From Treponema sp. (lineage in GTDB: Bacteria > Spirochaetota > Spirochaetia > Treponematales > Breznakiellaceae): a stretch of DNA of 20,424 nucleotides. The position numbers and the translations under genes are program-made. Positions within the stretch are counted from its first letter, which is position 1, and the number at the start of each line of letters is the position of its first letter. Below, piece by piece: positions 1 through 8,836 of the stretch. Under the pieces are notes generated by a model, which saw only the letters and a program-made list of their open reading frames with translations, was not told the origin of the DNA and did not search any database. The stretch lies in assembly GCA_009784995.1 (NCBI GenBank), contig WQXE01000019.1, forward strand, positions 1 to 20,424, in the 5' to 3' direction.

Positions 1-2
1 AT

Positions 3-1343
3 GAACTTTCTGTAAATATGAATAAAACTTCAAATTCTGTTGATGAAATATCAAAGAACTTTGAAGGAATTCAAGACCTTGAAGACAGACAGCATCAGGG
101 TTCAATCGAAGTAGACAAATCACTTAACATTATCAGGGACAACATTGATTATCAGGCAAAATTGATCGAAGAACAAACAGAAAGCGTTAATACATCATCT
201 TCAGCTATAGAAGAAATGACAGCTAACATTCATTCTGTTAACAAAACACTTGTAGAAAACAGCAAATGTGTAGAAAACCTCGCAGACGCGTCCGAACAAG
301 GAAGAACAGCGCTTCAGGGAGTTGTACAAAAAATTCTTGATATCGCGAAAGATTCAGAAGGTCTTTTGGAAATTAACTCCGTTATGGATAATATCGCGGC
401 GCAAACAAACCTGCTTTCTATGAATGCCGCTATCGAAGCCGCTCACGCGGGTGAAGCGGGAAAAGGTTTTGCCGTTGTCGCGGATGAAATCAGAAAACTT
501 GCCGAATCTTCGTCACAGCAGTCAAAAACAACAGCTTTAATGTTAAAGAAAATAAAAACTTCGATTGACAGCATTACAAAATCTTCTAACGATGTTTTAT
601 CTCGCTTTGAAGCGATTGATACAGGCGTAAAAGAAGTAACAGAACATGAAGTAAATATCCGTAACGCGATGGAAGAACAGGCAATCGGAGGACAGCAGAT
701 ACTTGAATCTGTCGGACGTTTAAAAGAAATTACAATATCTGTTCAAAAGGGTTCAGAAAAAATGTCGGATTCCGGCACTAATCTTATTAGGGAAACAGAT
801 TCTTTCATCAAACTTAGCGGAGACGCGATTAAAGGAATGAACGACATTGTAAACGGAGCGTTAAAAGAAATTAAAGTCGCGGTAACTCATGTTACGGAAA
901 TGAGCGAAAAGAACAATCAAAACTTCGGCGATCTAAAATCAGAAACAATGAAGTTCAAAGTTACATCAGGTGATGAAAAGAAAAAGATTCTTGTTATCGA
1001 CGATGATAGAAACCATCTTACAATGACCAAGAGTTTCCTTGACAGTACTTATGAAGTTATCACAGTTGAATCCTGCGAAGAAGCGTTAAAAAATCTATTC
1101 AACGGTCTTATACCTAACTTTATCTTACTCGACTTAATGATGCCGCAAGTAGACGGTTGGGAAACATTCGAAAGGTTAAAAAGAATCACCGTTCTTAATA
1201 ATACTCCATTGGCAATATTCACATCATCAGATGATCCGGCGGATCAAAGTAAAGCGAGAGAAATGGGAGCGATTGATTATATCAAGAAACCATGCAAGAA
1301 GAGCGAGTTATTGGAAAGATTGGAAAAACATATTAGAGGTTAA
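3..1343 (+). CDS. Methyl-accepting chemotaxis signalling domain fused to C-terminal receiver domain (5' partial)
   Basis: This is the 3' part of a chemoreceptor-like protein. The frame is open to the left edge of the window, so the ATG at 18 is probably internal and the sensory and membrane part lies outside. Numbered from that ATG, residues 1-310 are heptad-rich coiled coil. They contain the conserved MCP signalling hairpin at about 118-163 (DNIAAQTNLLSMNAAIEAAH, then GEAGKGFAVVADEIRKLAE), which contacts CheA and CheW. A flexible link at about 311-321 leads to a receiver domain (322-441). Its phosphorylation set is complete: acidic pocket D328-D330, phospho-acceptor D372 (LLDLMMP), T402 and K424-P425. 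A receiver on the end of an MCP is uncommon. It could let CheA phosphorylate the receptor itself, as adaptation feedback or as a phosphate sink. The family call is certain; the role of the fusion is inference. The gene converges on apt with only 15 nt between stop codons. Confidence 0.93.
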   Translation, partial: ELSVNMNKTSNSVDEISKNFEGIQDLEDRQHQGSIEVDKSLNIIRDNIDYQAKLIEEQTESVNTSSSAIEEMTANIHSVNKTLVENSKCVENLADASEQGRTALQGVVQKILDIAKDSEGLLEINSVMDNIAAQTNLLSMNAAIEAAHAGEAGKGFAVVADEIRKLAESSSQQSKTTALMLKKIKTSIDSITKSSNDVLSRFEAIDTGVKEVTEHEVNIRNAMEEQAIGGQQILESVGRLKEITISVQKGSEKMSDSGTNLIRETDSFIKLSGDAIKGMNDIVNGALKEIKVAVTHVTEMSEKNNQNFGDLKSETMKFKVTSGDEKKKILVIDDDRNHLTMTKSFLDSTYEVITVESCEEALKNLFNGLIPNFILLDLMMPQVDGWETFERLKRITVLNNTPLAIFTSSDDPADQSKAREMGAIDYIKKPCKKSELLERLEKHIRG

Positions 1344-1359
1344 TTTAAAAATTACCTCT
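1335..1359. terminator. Possible bidirectional hairpin between the MCP gene and apt
   Basis: AGAGGT at 1335-1340 pairs with ACCTCT at 1354-1359, and AATTT at 1342-1346 with AAATT at 1349-1353, leaving one bulged T. The hairpin covers both convergent stop codons. A clean U-run is missing on either strand, so terminator function is an inference. Confidence 0.4.
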
Positions 1360-1889
1360 TATTCAGAATGGTAGTCGATTAGAGTAGTAATCGGAGTGGG
1401 GTCTAAAACTTCCTTGTAATTAAGGAATGGAAGCCCCACTACACCGAAAATATCAGGAACTTCGGCGCCGCCTTCGATTAATATCGATCTCGCTGCGTTT
1501 AAAGTGCCTCCAGTCGCGATTAAATCGTCTGTAAGCAGAATACGTTTACCTTTTGGGACATCGGCGCTGTGAACTTCTATTTCCGCTTGTCCGTATTCCA
1601 AATTATATTTTTTCGCGAGAGTGATACCCGGCAGTTTTCCTTTTTTGCGGATTGGAATTAAAGGAATACCAAGCCTTTCCGCGAATGGAGCCGCGAATAA
1701 AAACCCTCGCGCTTCTATCGCCGCGATAGCTTCTATCTTTTTATCTTTGTATATGTCTATCATTCTGTCTATGCAGAATTTAAACGCGACAGGCGCCGCC
1801 AGAATACTTGTAATATCATAAAATAAAATTCCCTTTTTGGGAAAATCCGGTACTTTTCTTACATAGTCATCCAGGTTAAAATCAGACAT
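1359..1889 (-). CDS. apt: Adenine phosphoribosyltransferase
   Basis: Salvage enzyme that converts adenine and PRPP to AMP and pyrophosphate in the cytoplasm. The 176-aa length is normal for Apt. The N-terminal part carries the Apt signature DFPKKGILFYDIT (residues 15-27), the ARGFLFAAPFA segment (60-70) lines the active site, and the PRPP-binding loop is ILLTDDLIATGGT (117-129). It is the last gene of a leftward three-gene group. The gene upstream ends 21 nt before this ATG, which suggests co-transcription. Upstream of the ATG there is only a purine-rich GAGAGA stretch as ribosome-binding site. Nothing unusual is seen in the protein. Confidence 0.97.
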   Translation of the reverse strand: MSDFNLDDYVRKVPDFPKKGILFYDITSILAAPVAFKFCIDRMIDIYKDKKIEAIAAIEARGFLFAAPFAERLGIPLIPIRKKGKLPGITLAKKYNLEYGQAEIEVHSADVPKGKRILLTDDLIATGGTLNAARSILIEGGAEVPDIFGVVGLPFLNYKEVLDPTPITTLIDYHSE

Positions 1890-1910
1890 GTTTCTCTCTC
1901 TTAAAATATA

Positions 1911-2309
1911 TTATTCTGTTATGGTTTTAAGCCATTTTTCCAGTTTTGTTTTGTCAATCTCTACATCATTTTCTTTTTTTTCGGCAAGAAACGGCGCCGA
2001 TACAGCCGCGTCGCAAGTACTTAAAGTTTTCGCGAGATACAATGCCGCTTTTTCGTTTGTAGAAAATATTCCGCACTTTCTTGAGATTAAATTTATATGA
2101 GAAAACATTTTACTTAGATATAAAAAAGATTTAGGATTATGTCTTTCACAGCCAACAAAAAAAGTATCAACAGGTAGCAGCATTGTCGTACAAAACCTTT
2201 TTGAAGGGATAATCTTTACTTTGTATTCAGGAAGCGCCTGTGATATTGAAAGCGCGATTAAACGAATTGATTTTTTTCCGTCAGTAATAATTAATGCTTT
2301 TTTGTTCAC
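1911..2309 (-). CDS. Small flavodoxin-like protein of unknown function
   Basis: A 132-aa cytoplasmic protein; no signal peptide or membrane segment is visible. The N-terminal MNKKALIITDGKKS looks like a first beta strand followed by a phosphate-binding-type loop, and PVDTFFVGCE (about 46-55) looks like the third strand. The whole is compatible with a flavodoxin-like alpha/beta fold, but FMN binding cannot be read from the sequence and no specific function is assigned. The start is GTG at 2307-2309, with AGGAT about seven nucleotides upstream. It lies 31 nt downstream of the secreted-protein gene and 21 nt upstream of apt, probably in one transcript. Similar small proteins may be conserved in treponemes; this was not checked. 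Confidence 0.7.
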   Translation of the reverse strand: MNKKALIITDGKKSIRLIALSISQALPEYKVKIIPSKRFCTTMLLPVDTFFVGCERHNPKSFLYLSKMFSHINLISRKCGIFSTNEKAALYLAKTLSTCDAAVSAPFLAEKKENDVEIDKTKLEKWLKTITE

Positions 2310-2340
2310 TTTATCATCCTATACAATTAAAATGTTGATG

Positions 2341-3306
2341 TCAATTATTCGCTGTTGTTCCCATACCTTGAACAGTATAATTAACAATTGTCCAGAAATT
2401 ATCTTTTTTCTCAAGAAAATATGTATAATGTCTTAATTCTGTAAAAGCGGCGTGCCTGTATCTTTGCAAAACAACTACAGAACCTTCGTCGTTATTGTAA
2501 ACTGTCCTTAAAATTTCAAATGAAGTAGGAATTTGATGAATATCACCATCAACAACCGCGTTTTGCAGGTTTTGTCTGTATTCTGTTACCATTCTTCGCC
2601 TTCCGGCTTCGTTTTCAGCGATATATCTGCGCCTTTGCGCCGGGTCACGCTGTACCATTGATTCAATATCTAGATACAGGAAAAATCTTTCCCATTGAGA
2701 CTGCTGGCGGCCTGTAAGCATATATGTAACAACTTCGTCGGGAGGAATTCTCTGCCTGACTAATACAGCTCCAGTAGCGACATCCATTTCAAGTGGAATA
2801 CCGTCAGGACCATGAATCGAAGCGGGGCGCAAATTCAAACTTAAAAAATTTGATTCGATTGCCGGAATTACATTTGAACGCAGTAATTCAGGGTAAACCA
2901 AAGCTCGTACCCTAAATGATCCTGGTTGCTCAAACTTTACATATTCGCGCAAATCTTCTACAAACGAAAATGATTCGCCGCTTTCTATCGCGATTTCTCT
3001 AAAGAATACATTATTAGTCGATGTTCGCTTTTCAGTCAGCAATTCCGCGCGCGGTAATAAACGGTTAGTCATTGTTCTTATATCAAAATCGATGGAAAAA
3101 GCGCGGTCGTCCGCTAATTTAAACCTGTAAGGAACAGGGCTGTTATTTGTAATGGTTACTTGTACAAAGATTGGGTCGGTTTCTACATAATAAACACGTC
3201 TGTCAAAAAAACGGATATTAAATTCAACCTGACCGGCTTCGAACGCGTACAACGAAGAAAGACCTGTTAAAATAATAATCAATAAAAACCAGTAAACTTT
3301 TCTCAT
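2341..3306 (-). CDS. Secreted beta-rich protein of unknown function
   Basis: A 321-aa protein when started at the ATG at 3304-3306. This start is chosen over the TTG 27 nt upstream because it has AAGGAT at good spacing and places a classical signal peptide exactly at the N-terminus: MRKVYW, a hydrophobic core LLIIILTGL, then SSLYA with cleavage likely before FEAG. No lipobox Cys is present. Residues of about 25-165 are beta-rich with alternating hydrophobics (QVEFNIRFF, FVQVTITNN, SFRVRALV) and resemble an Ig-like or proteinase-inhibitor-like sandwich. The C-terminal 100 residues (FEILRTVYNN to FWTIVNYTVQ) look like an NTF2-like or small alpha+beta domain. It is the first gene of the group ending with apt and is divergent from mfd. 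It is probably periplasmic or outer-membrane associated; no function is recognised. Confidence 0.75.
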   Translation of the reverse strand: MRKVYWFLLIIILTGLSSLYAFEAGQVEFNIRFFDRRVYYVETDPIFVQVTITNNSPVPYRFKLADDRAFSIDFDIRTMTNRLLPRAELLTEKRTSTNNVFFREIAIESGESFSFVEDLREYVKFEQPGSFRVRALVYPELLRSNVIPAIESNFLSLNLRPASIHGPDGIPLEMDVATGAVLVRQRIPPDEVVTYMLTGRQQSQWERFFLYLDIESMVQRDPAQRRRYIAENEAGRRRMVTEYRQNLQNAVVDGDIHQIPTSFEILRTVYNNDEGSVVVLQRYRHAAFTELRHYTYFLEKKDNFWTIVNYTVQGMGTTANN

Positions 3307-3345
3307 TAAAATATCCTTACTTACATTATACAATAAAAATACGGG

Positions 3346-3362
3346 GTGTTCAAAATGAACAC
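3346..3362. promoter_or_regulatory. Perfect 7-3-7 palindrome in the divergent mfd upstream region
   Basis: GTGTTCA AAA TGAACAC is a perfect 7-bp inverted repeat with a 3-nt spacer. It lies 31 nt before the mfd ATG and 39 nt before the start of the divergent gene. Its symmetry and position fit a dimeric-regulator operator that could serve both genes. No named regulator can be assigned. A weak AT-rich -10-like stretch (TATATTATAG) follows it toward mfd. Confidence 0.35.
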
Positions 3363-3393
3363 ACTTCTATATTATAGTAATCGGTAGATTTGT

Positions 3394-6300
3394 ATGAATA
3401 CCTTATCTTTTCATGAGCTTTTACAGAAAACATGCTCTTCTAAAGCGATTTCCGCTGTTTATTCCGCTGTAAATAACGGAAAATTCTCTGTAGAAATCGA
3501 AGGAAGCGAAGGGTCTTTAAATTCACTCCTTATCGCGCGGATTTATCAAAATTCGAGCCAATCCAATGATAATAAACAATTTTTTGTTATTGTCCCTCAT
3601 GAAGATTTAGCTGATGATATGATGCTGGATTTAGCCAGTTCCGGTATTCCTTGCCATAAATTTCCCTGGTGGGGAAGTACCGTATACCGGGAGCTTACGC
3701 AAGGAGCGGCTGTTTTTAGGGATAGAATCAAGGTAATAAGCGATTTATCGGTTGAAAAACCGGGTATTTATATAATTCCCGAACGAGCTTTACTTACGCC
3801 ACTGCCTCCTATTGATTATATTAAAGGGCAGCTTATTACTTTAAAACCGGGTGGGCAAATTGATACTTTAAACCTTGCCAAAACACTTTCTTTTTATGGT
3901 TATACTCGTGTTCCAAGTGTTCAGGTAAATGGCGAATTCGCTCTGCGAGGCGAAGTATTGGATATTTACATGAACGCCGAAAGCGCGTACAGAGTTGTTT
4001 TTGATTTTGATACAATCGAAACAATAAAACAGCTCGATCCTGTTATGCAAAGTACGGGGAATGTAAAATTATTAGAACTGACAATATACCCCATGAAGGA
4101 AGTTGTATGGTCGGATGATAGAATCGAAGTGTTGGAAAAAAATCTTTCTTCATGTAAAGAATTCGCGGACGGCGGAAAAACCGTTATTGAAGAATTAATT
4201 TCAAGGCGAAGTGTAAAAGGCGAAGAGATGTTTTTTCCTCTCGCGTTTGAAAAAATTGGCTGTCTTTTAGATTATCTTAACGCGGCAGGAACATTAATAT
4301 TGGTTGACAGGGAAAGACTTGAAATTACACACGAAAGTCTTTCGCGTGAATATCAGGGGTTATATTCAAGAGCGGTAAGGGAGAAATTACAATATCCGCT
4401 TCCGGAAAGATTACTTTTAGATTTTAAAAAAATATTGGAAAAGAATAAACAAAAAATTTCTCGTATTATTTCTTTTAAAATAATAAAAGGAGAGCCAAAA
4501 CCCGAAGTTACTCACATTGAGCTTTCATGCGAACCCGGCAGGAGTTTTTTTGGCAACTTTAATTATTTAAAAGATGAGTTTTCATCGCTTGTTAACAATG
4601 GCTGGTTTATAGCCGTAGCCGCGGAATCGCGAGTACAGGCGGATCGTATAAAAGTGATGTTTGAGTCTTTTGAAACTGAAAAACTTTTTATAATGGCAGT
4701 TCCGCTTACCGCGGGTTTCGCTCTTCCTGATATTAAATTTATGGTTGTTCAGGAAAACGAAATTTTCGGACGCAGAAAAAGAGCGCCAAGATCTTTAAAA
4801 ACTGTCAGGTCAAGTCCTATCGATACATTTTTGGAAATTAATCCCGGCGATTATATTGTTCATGTAAATCACGGTATAGGGCAGTTTAAAGGAATAGAAA
4901 GACTTACATCATTCGGACATGAAAGAGATTATATAAAAATAGAATACGCGGGTGAGGAAACTGTTTTTGTACCTGTTGAACAATTAAATCTTGTTCAGCG
5001 TTATATCGGGAGTGAAGGACAACCTCCGCGTCTTGATACGCTTGGTTCCAAAAGCTGGGAAAACCGAAAAAATAAAGTTAAAAAATCTGTAGAAGATATC
5101 GCCGAAAAATTAATAGAACTTTATTCCAAACGCAAACAGGCGTTAGGATACGCTTTCCCCAAAGACACCGAATGGCAAACAATGTTTGAGGCCGCGTTTC
5201 CGTTTGAGGAAACAGAAGATCAACTTAGATGTATACAGGAAATAAAAGACGACATGGAAAGTCTTTCTCCCATGGACAGGTTAGTCTGCGGCGATGTCGG
5301 TTACGGCAAAACTGAAGTCGCTCTACGCGCCTGTTTTAAAGCCGTAATGGGCGGCAAGCAGGCTGCGTTCCTCGCGCCTACAACAATTCTTGTAGAACAG
5401 CACTACGATAATTTTCTGGAAAGGTTTTCGCGTTTTCCCGTTAATGTAGCTATGCTCTCACGTTTTGTTGACAAAAGAAAGACACGTATTATCCTTGAAC
5501 AGTTAAAAAAAGGCGAGATTGATTTATTAATCGGAACGCATCGTATTATCCAGCGCGATGTTTCTTTTAAAAATCTTGGTTTACTTGTAATAGACGAAGA
5601 GCAGCGTTTCGGCGTTAAAGACAAGGAACGTTTAAAAGAATTAAAAACAAATGTTGATTGTTTGACCCTTTCCGCGACTCCAATTCCGCGCACGCTTCAC
5701 ATGAGCCTTGTTAAAATACGCGACATGAGTCTTTTAGCGACAGCGCCCCCCGGCAGGCATCCAATCGAAACATTTGTAGATGAATACGACGAACACCTGG
5801 TCGCGCAAGCTATCCGCCGTGAGGTTGAAAGGGGTGGGCAGGTTTTTTATCTTCATAACCGTATCGAAACCTTAAAAGATACGCGCTACAAGCTTGAACG
5901 GCTTTTGCCGGAAATATTAATTGAATCCGCGCACGGGCAGATGGAAGCGCAGGAACTTGAAGATGTTATGCGCCGTTTTGTACACGGCGGTTTCCATGTT
6001 TTGGTTTCAACTACGATTATCGAAAATGGAATCGACATACCCAATGTAAATACAATTATTATTGACAGGGCGAATATGTACGGAGTTTCACAACTTTACC
6101 AGCTTCGAGGCAGGGTAGGAAGATCCGATCGTGTAGCTTACGCGTATCTTTTTTATCCCGAGCAAAAATCACTTACAGAAATAGCGATGAAACGTTTGCA
6201 GACAATTTCAGATTTTACAGAACTTGGAAGCGGTTTTAAAATCGCGATGAAGGACATGGAAATAAGAGGAGCCGGAAATCTTCTTGGCAGGGAACAATCA

Positions 6301-6834
6301 GGTGACATATATTCTGTTGGTTTTGATTTATATATAAAATTACTTGACGAAGCTGTAAGGCGTCTTGAAGATTCAAATTATGAAGCTGAAACAGAAACAT
6401 TAATGGAACTTGAATATTCAGGTTTTATTCCCGATTCATATATCGATTTACCGCATCAAAAAATGGAAGTATATAAAATGATAGCCGCTATCCGAGAAAA
6501 AGATGATCTTGACAGGGTATATAGTGAACTACATGATCGCTTTGGCGCGCTCCCGGATGAAATACAGTCTCTTTTAGCGTTAGCTGAAATCAGGATTATA
6601 TGCCGTCAGCTCGCTATTTCTTCTTTAAAAGAAAGAGCTGGTGTAATAAGAATAGAGTTCGCGAAAGTTTCAAAAATAAAAGTAGACAGGCTTATTCGTC
6701 TTATGCAGGAACAATCCGGAAAAATAAAACCCGATCCCAAAAAGCCGAACGCCCTGCTTTTAGTAACAGGTAACATCGGCTTAAAGGAAAAGAGCGAATT
6801 CTTAAGAGAAAAACTATCCGCTCTCGCGGGTTAG
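3394..6834 (+). CDS. mfd: Transcription-repair coupling factor Mfd
   Basis: DNA translocase that displaces RNA polymerase stalled at lesions and recruits UvrA for nucleotide excision repair. At 1146 aa it has the full family length. The N-terminal UvrB-homologous region (about 1-350) includes FPWWGSTVYRE (90-100). The RNA-polymerase-interacting CarD-like domain is at about 483-540 (NPGDYIVHVNHGIGQFKGIE). The superfamily 2 helicase core carries Walker A GDVGYGKT (633-640), Walker B DEEQ (734-737), SATPIPRT (760-767) and motif VI QLRGRVGR (903-910). The C-terminal 150 residues form the usual autoinhibitory domain. The ATG at 3394 has no strong Shine-Dalgarno, only GGTAG upstream. The gene stands alone on its strand. 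Its TAG overlaps the TAA of the convergent protease gene. Confidence 0.98.
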   Translation: MNTLSFHELLQKTCSSKAISAVYSAVNNGKFSVEIEGSEGSLNSLLIARIYQNSSQSNDNKQFFVIVPHEDLADDMMLDLASSGIPCHKFPWWGSTVYRELTQGAAVFRDRIKVISDLSVEKPGIYIIPERALLTPLPPIDYIKGQLITLKPGGQIDTLNLAKTLSFYGYTRVPSVQVNGEFALRGEVLDIYMNAESAYRVVFDFDTIETIKQLDPVMQSTGNVKLLELTIYPMKEVVWSDDRIEVLEKNLSSCKEFADGGKTVIEELISRRSVKGEEMFFPLAFEKIGCLLDYLNAAGTLILVDRERLEITHESLSREYQGLYSRAVREKLQYPLPERLLLDFKKILEKNKQKISRIISFKIIKGEPKPEVTHIELSCEPGRSFFGNFNYLKDEFSSLVNNGWFIAVAAESRVQADRIKVMFESFETEKLFIMAVPLTAGFALPDIKFMVVQENEIFGRRKRAPRSLKTVRSSPIDTFLEINPGDYIVHVNHGIGQFKGIERLTSFGHERDYIKIEYAGEETVFVPVEQLNLVQRYIGSEGQPPRLDTLGSKSWENRKNKVKKSVEDIAEKLIELYSKRKQALGYAFPKDTEWQTMFEAAFPFEETEDQLRCIQEIKDDMESLSPMDRLVCGDVGYGKTEVALRACFKAVMGGKQAAFLAPTTILVEQHYDNFLERFSRFPVNVAMLSRFVDKRKTRIILEQLKKGEIDLLIGTHRIIQRDVSFKNLGLLVIDEEQRFGVKDKERLKELKTNVDCLTLSATPIPRTLHMSLVKIRDMSLLATAPPGRHPIETFVDEYDEHLVAQAIRREVERGGQVFYLHNRIETLKDTRYKLERLLPEILIESAHGQMEAQELEDVMRRFVHGGFHVLVSTTIIENGIDIPNVNTIIIDRANMYGVSQLYQLRGRVGRSDRVAYAYLFYPEQKSLTEIAMKRLQTISDFTELGSGFKIAMKDMEIRGAGNLLGREQSGDIYSVGFDLYIKLLDEAVRRLEDSNYEAETETLMELEYSGFIPDSYIDLPHQKMEVYKMIAAIREKDDLDRVYSELHDRFGALPDEIQSLLALAEIRIICRQLAISSLKERAGVIRIEFAKVSKIKVDRLIRLMQEQSGKIKPDPKKPNALLLVTGNIGLKEKSEFLREKLSALAG

Positions 6835-8537
6835 AAAGAATAACCTATAGAAAATGACAATCCCATAGTAAATGGTTTCGTGTAATCATCATCACCAAAG
6901 TCAGCCAGGAAATTAAAAGGAAGATTAAATTGAAAACCCGTATCAAAGAAAAGACCAGGAACATATGACGTGTATACTTTTATTCCTCCTTGAGCTAACG
7001 CTCCAAATTCTATAGCTTGAATACTAAAACTATATTCTTCTGATACATTTGCCGATTCAAAATTTACAAATGTTCCAAGATAGATATACGGCATTAATCC
7101 TATTTGACCAACAGGAATTGGAAATTGTACACCCATTAAAAATCCAACATTCCAAAAATCAGGGTGATAATAAAAATTTACAAGGAAAGTATTTAAATTA
7201 ACAGCAAGGTATAGAGAAGCGGGTGCTTTATCAAAGAGGTAAGCGTATCCAACCTGAATACCGAAGATACTGTTCGGTCTCATACTCGCGTAAGTATTTC
7301 TCTCAGCGTCACGGCGGTTTAAACGTTCAACATCACCTGACGCTACTGTACCAAATGTTTTTATTCTCCAGTTTCCATATTCACGTATCCATATAGATTC
7401 AACATCTCTATTATTAATCGTAAAAATAATAGTATATTCTTCGCCAATTCCTGTTACTTCTTTAATTGAAGCTCTAATCGAGCCGCCGCTTCTTATACTG
7501 TCTTCAATTGTCCAGCCAATAGCTATACCCATCGCGCTTATCAAACTTTCTTCGCTTTTTTGACTAAATGTACGCAAAACAGGTCTACCGGCTTTTCTTA
7601 CCATTTCCTCAAACGCGAATTCGGCGTTTTCACCAATACAAGCCGCTGAAATATAATCAGAAATTCCCAGGTAAACATCTCTATTACTGTTTAATACCCT
7701 AACGAAGCTATTAAGCCTTTCGTCCAAAGCTGTTCTGAAAGTATCCGGTCTTGGGTTTAAGGCGCTTGTAATAAATGTTTGAACAGTGGCTGCGGGAATG
7801 GCGTAATTTGTAGCTTGCCTGTAAATAGCGCTTAATGTATTAATACCCGCGACCGCGTAGCCGGAAGGGACATTATTCGCGGTTACCAAAAGAGGACCGC
7901 CTGAATTTCCAAAATCAATCGGAGCGGTATGCTGAATAAACGGACCCATCATAGTATCATCATTTAAGCTTTTTGGAAATCTAACATTCGCGTTAGAAAC
8001 CCTGCCATTTCCAAATTGCCATATTGGAGTAATTCCCAAACCGGGAAACCCAGCGGAAAAAACTTCTTCCCCTTCTTCAATGGCTCTTGTAAGCAAGGTT
8101 AATCCATGGTTAACCAAAGGTCTTTCACCTGCCGGCAATGCTAATATCGCTAAATCATTTACTTCGTCTGTGGCGATAATTCTTAAATTGTCTATTCTTC
8201 TTTTTGAGCCGTCCGTCCGTTCAAAAGTTATTGAAACGGTATGCGCTTGCGCTACAACATGATTATTTGTAATTACATAGAAATTCCCGCGATCACTGAA
8301 CAGGAAACCCGAACCGAACGCTCCGCTTAGGAATATATCGATATTTTTTACGGCATTTGTTTCATTTTGCCTGATTAATTCCGCCTTTACTTTTTCTAAA
8401 TATGAAACAATACCGGGATGATAAGTCTGATTTATCAAACCTACATAGTCGCGGACAACCGAAGCGCCCTGTTGTGAAAAAACAGCGACAGGAAAAAAGA
8501 GGATTAAAACGATTAATAATAAATAAGAGTGTTTCAT
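6831..8537 (-). CDS. Secreted trypsin-like serine protease with C-terminal outer-membrane beta-barrel-like domain
   Basis: A 568-aa exported protein. Signal peptide: MKHSY, hydrophobic core to about residue 20, cleavage near VFS/QQ. Residues of about 65-260 are an HtrA/S1C-type trypsin fold with a full catalytic triad: H93 (TNNHVV), D128 (NDLAIL) and S212 (GNSGGPLL). No PDZ domain is recognisable. The middle (about 265-415) is a mixed region ending in IWIREYGNWRIKTFG. The last 145 residues alternate hydrophobic and polar residues in short strands (IFGIQVGYAYLF, SLYLAVNLNTFLVNFYY, FTMGLSFSIGYSF) and end in Phe, as do beta barrels recognised by BamA. The protease could therefore be tethered to the outer membrane. 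Protease identity is seen; the barrel is inferred. Ribosome-binding site GGAG precedes the ATG. Confidence 0.88.
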   Translation of the reverse strand: MKHSYLLLIVLILFFPVAVFSQQGASVVRDYVGLINQTYHPGIVSYLEKVKAELIRQNETNAVKNIDIFLSGAFGSGFLFSDRGNFYVITNNHVVAQAHTVSITFERTDGSKRRIDNLRIIATDEVNDLAILALPAGERPLVNHGLTLLTRAIEEGEEVFSAGFPGLGITPIWQFGNGRVSNANVRFPKSLNDDTMMGPFIQHTAPIDFGNSGGPLLVTANNVPSGYAVAGINTLSAIYRQATNYAIPAATVQTFITSALNPRPDTFRTALDERLNSFVRVLNSNRDVYLGISDYISAACIGENAEFAFEEMVRKAGRPVLRTFSQKSEESLISAMGIAIGWTIEDSIRSGGSIRASIKEVTGIGEEYTIIFTINNRDVESIWIREYGNWRIKTFGTVASGDVERLNRRDAERNTYASMRPNSIFGIQVGYAYLFDKAPASLYLAVNLNTFLVNFYYHPDFWNVGFLMGVQFPIPVGQIGLMPYIYLGTFVNFESANVSEEYSFSIQAIEFGALAQGGIKVYTSYVPGLFFDTGFQFNLPFNFLADFGDDDYTKPFTMGLSFSIGYSF

Positions 8538-8674
8538 ATAAAACTCCTTGTATTAAATAATAACACAAATGCGGGGGAATGTGTATATAAAAATACATTT
8601 TAGCCTGTATCCGTGTTCAATCAATATTCTTGTATCCATTGATCAATTTAAACATAATATGATAAGATTAATTA

Positions 8675-8791
8675 ATGCCAAAAGTTTCTAAACAAACGGA
8701 TTTTTTTGACCATGTTCAAACTATTACAGAAAAATATTTGACTCATAAAGCTAAAGTACGTCGAATTAAAAAGGAAAAAAGAAAAGCGTAA
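8675..8791 (+). CDS. 38-codon ORF, probable severed N-terminus of the signal peptidase gene
   Basis: ATG at 8675 opens 38 codons ending in TAA at 8789-8791. The product is very basic near its end (KVRRIKKEKRKA), like the cytoplasmic segment before a type I signal peptidase membrane anchor. Reading past the TAA in the same frame gives 15 codons (NFLIDWIEAFLWAAC) that run straight into the ATG at 8837 of lepB, so both pieces share one frame. The simplest reading is that AAA (Lys) became TAA by one substitution. A real upstream peptide with reinitiation is possible. Only weak purines precede the ATG. Confidence 0.55.
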   Translation: MPKVSKQTDFFDHVQTITEKYLTHKAKVRRIKKEKRKA

Positions 8792-8836
8792 AATTTTCTG
8801 ATTGACTGGATCGAAGCTTTTTTATGGGCGGCTTGT

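Noticed and set aside
3307..3333. TTG start at 3333 for the secreted protein.
   Set aside because: It would bury the signal peptide nine residues in; the ATG at 3306 has a better ribosome-binding site and a canonical signal peptide.
5403..5693. A 96-codon open frame antisense to mfd.
   Set aside because: It mirrors the codons of the highly conserved helicase core of mfd and has no independent support.
8789..8791. Selenocysteine or pyrrolysine read-through of the lepB stop.
   Set aside because: The codon is TAA, not TGA or TAG, and no decoding structure is apparent; TAA is used as an ordinary stop by other genes in the window.
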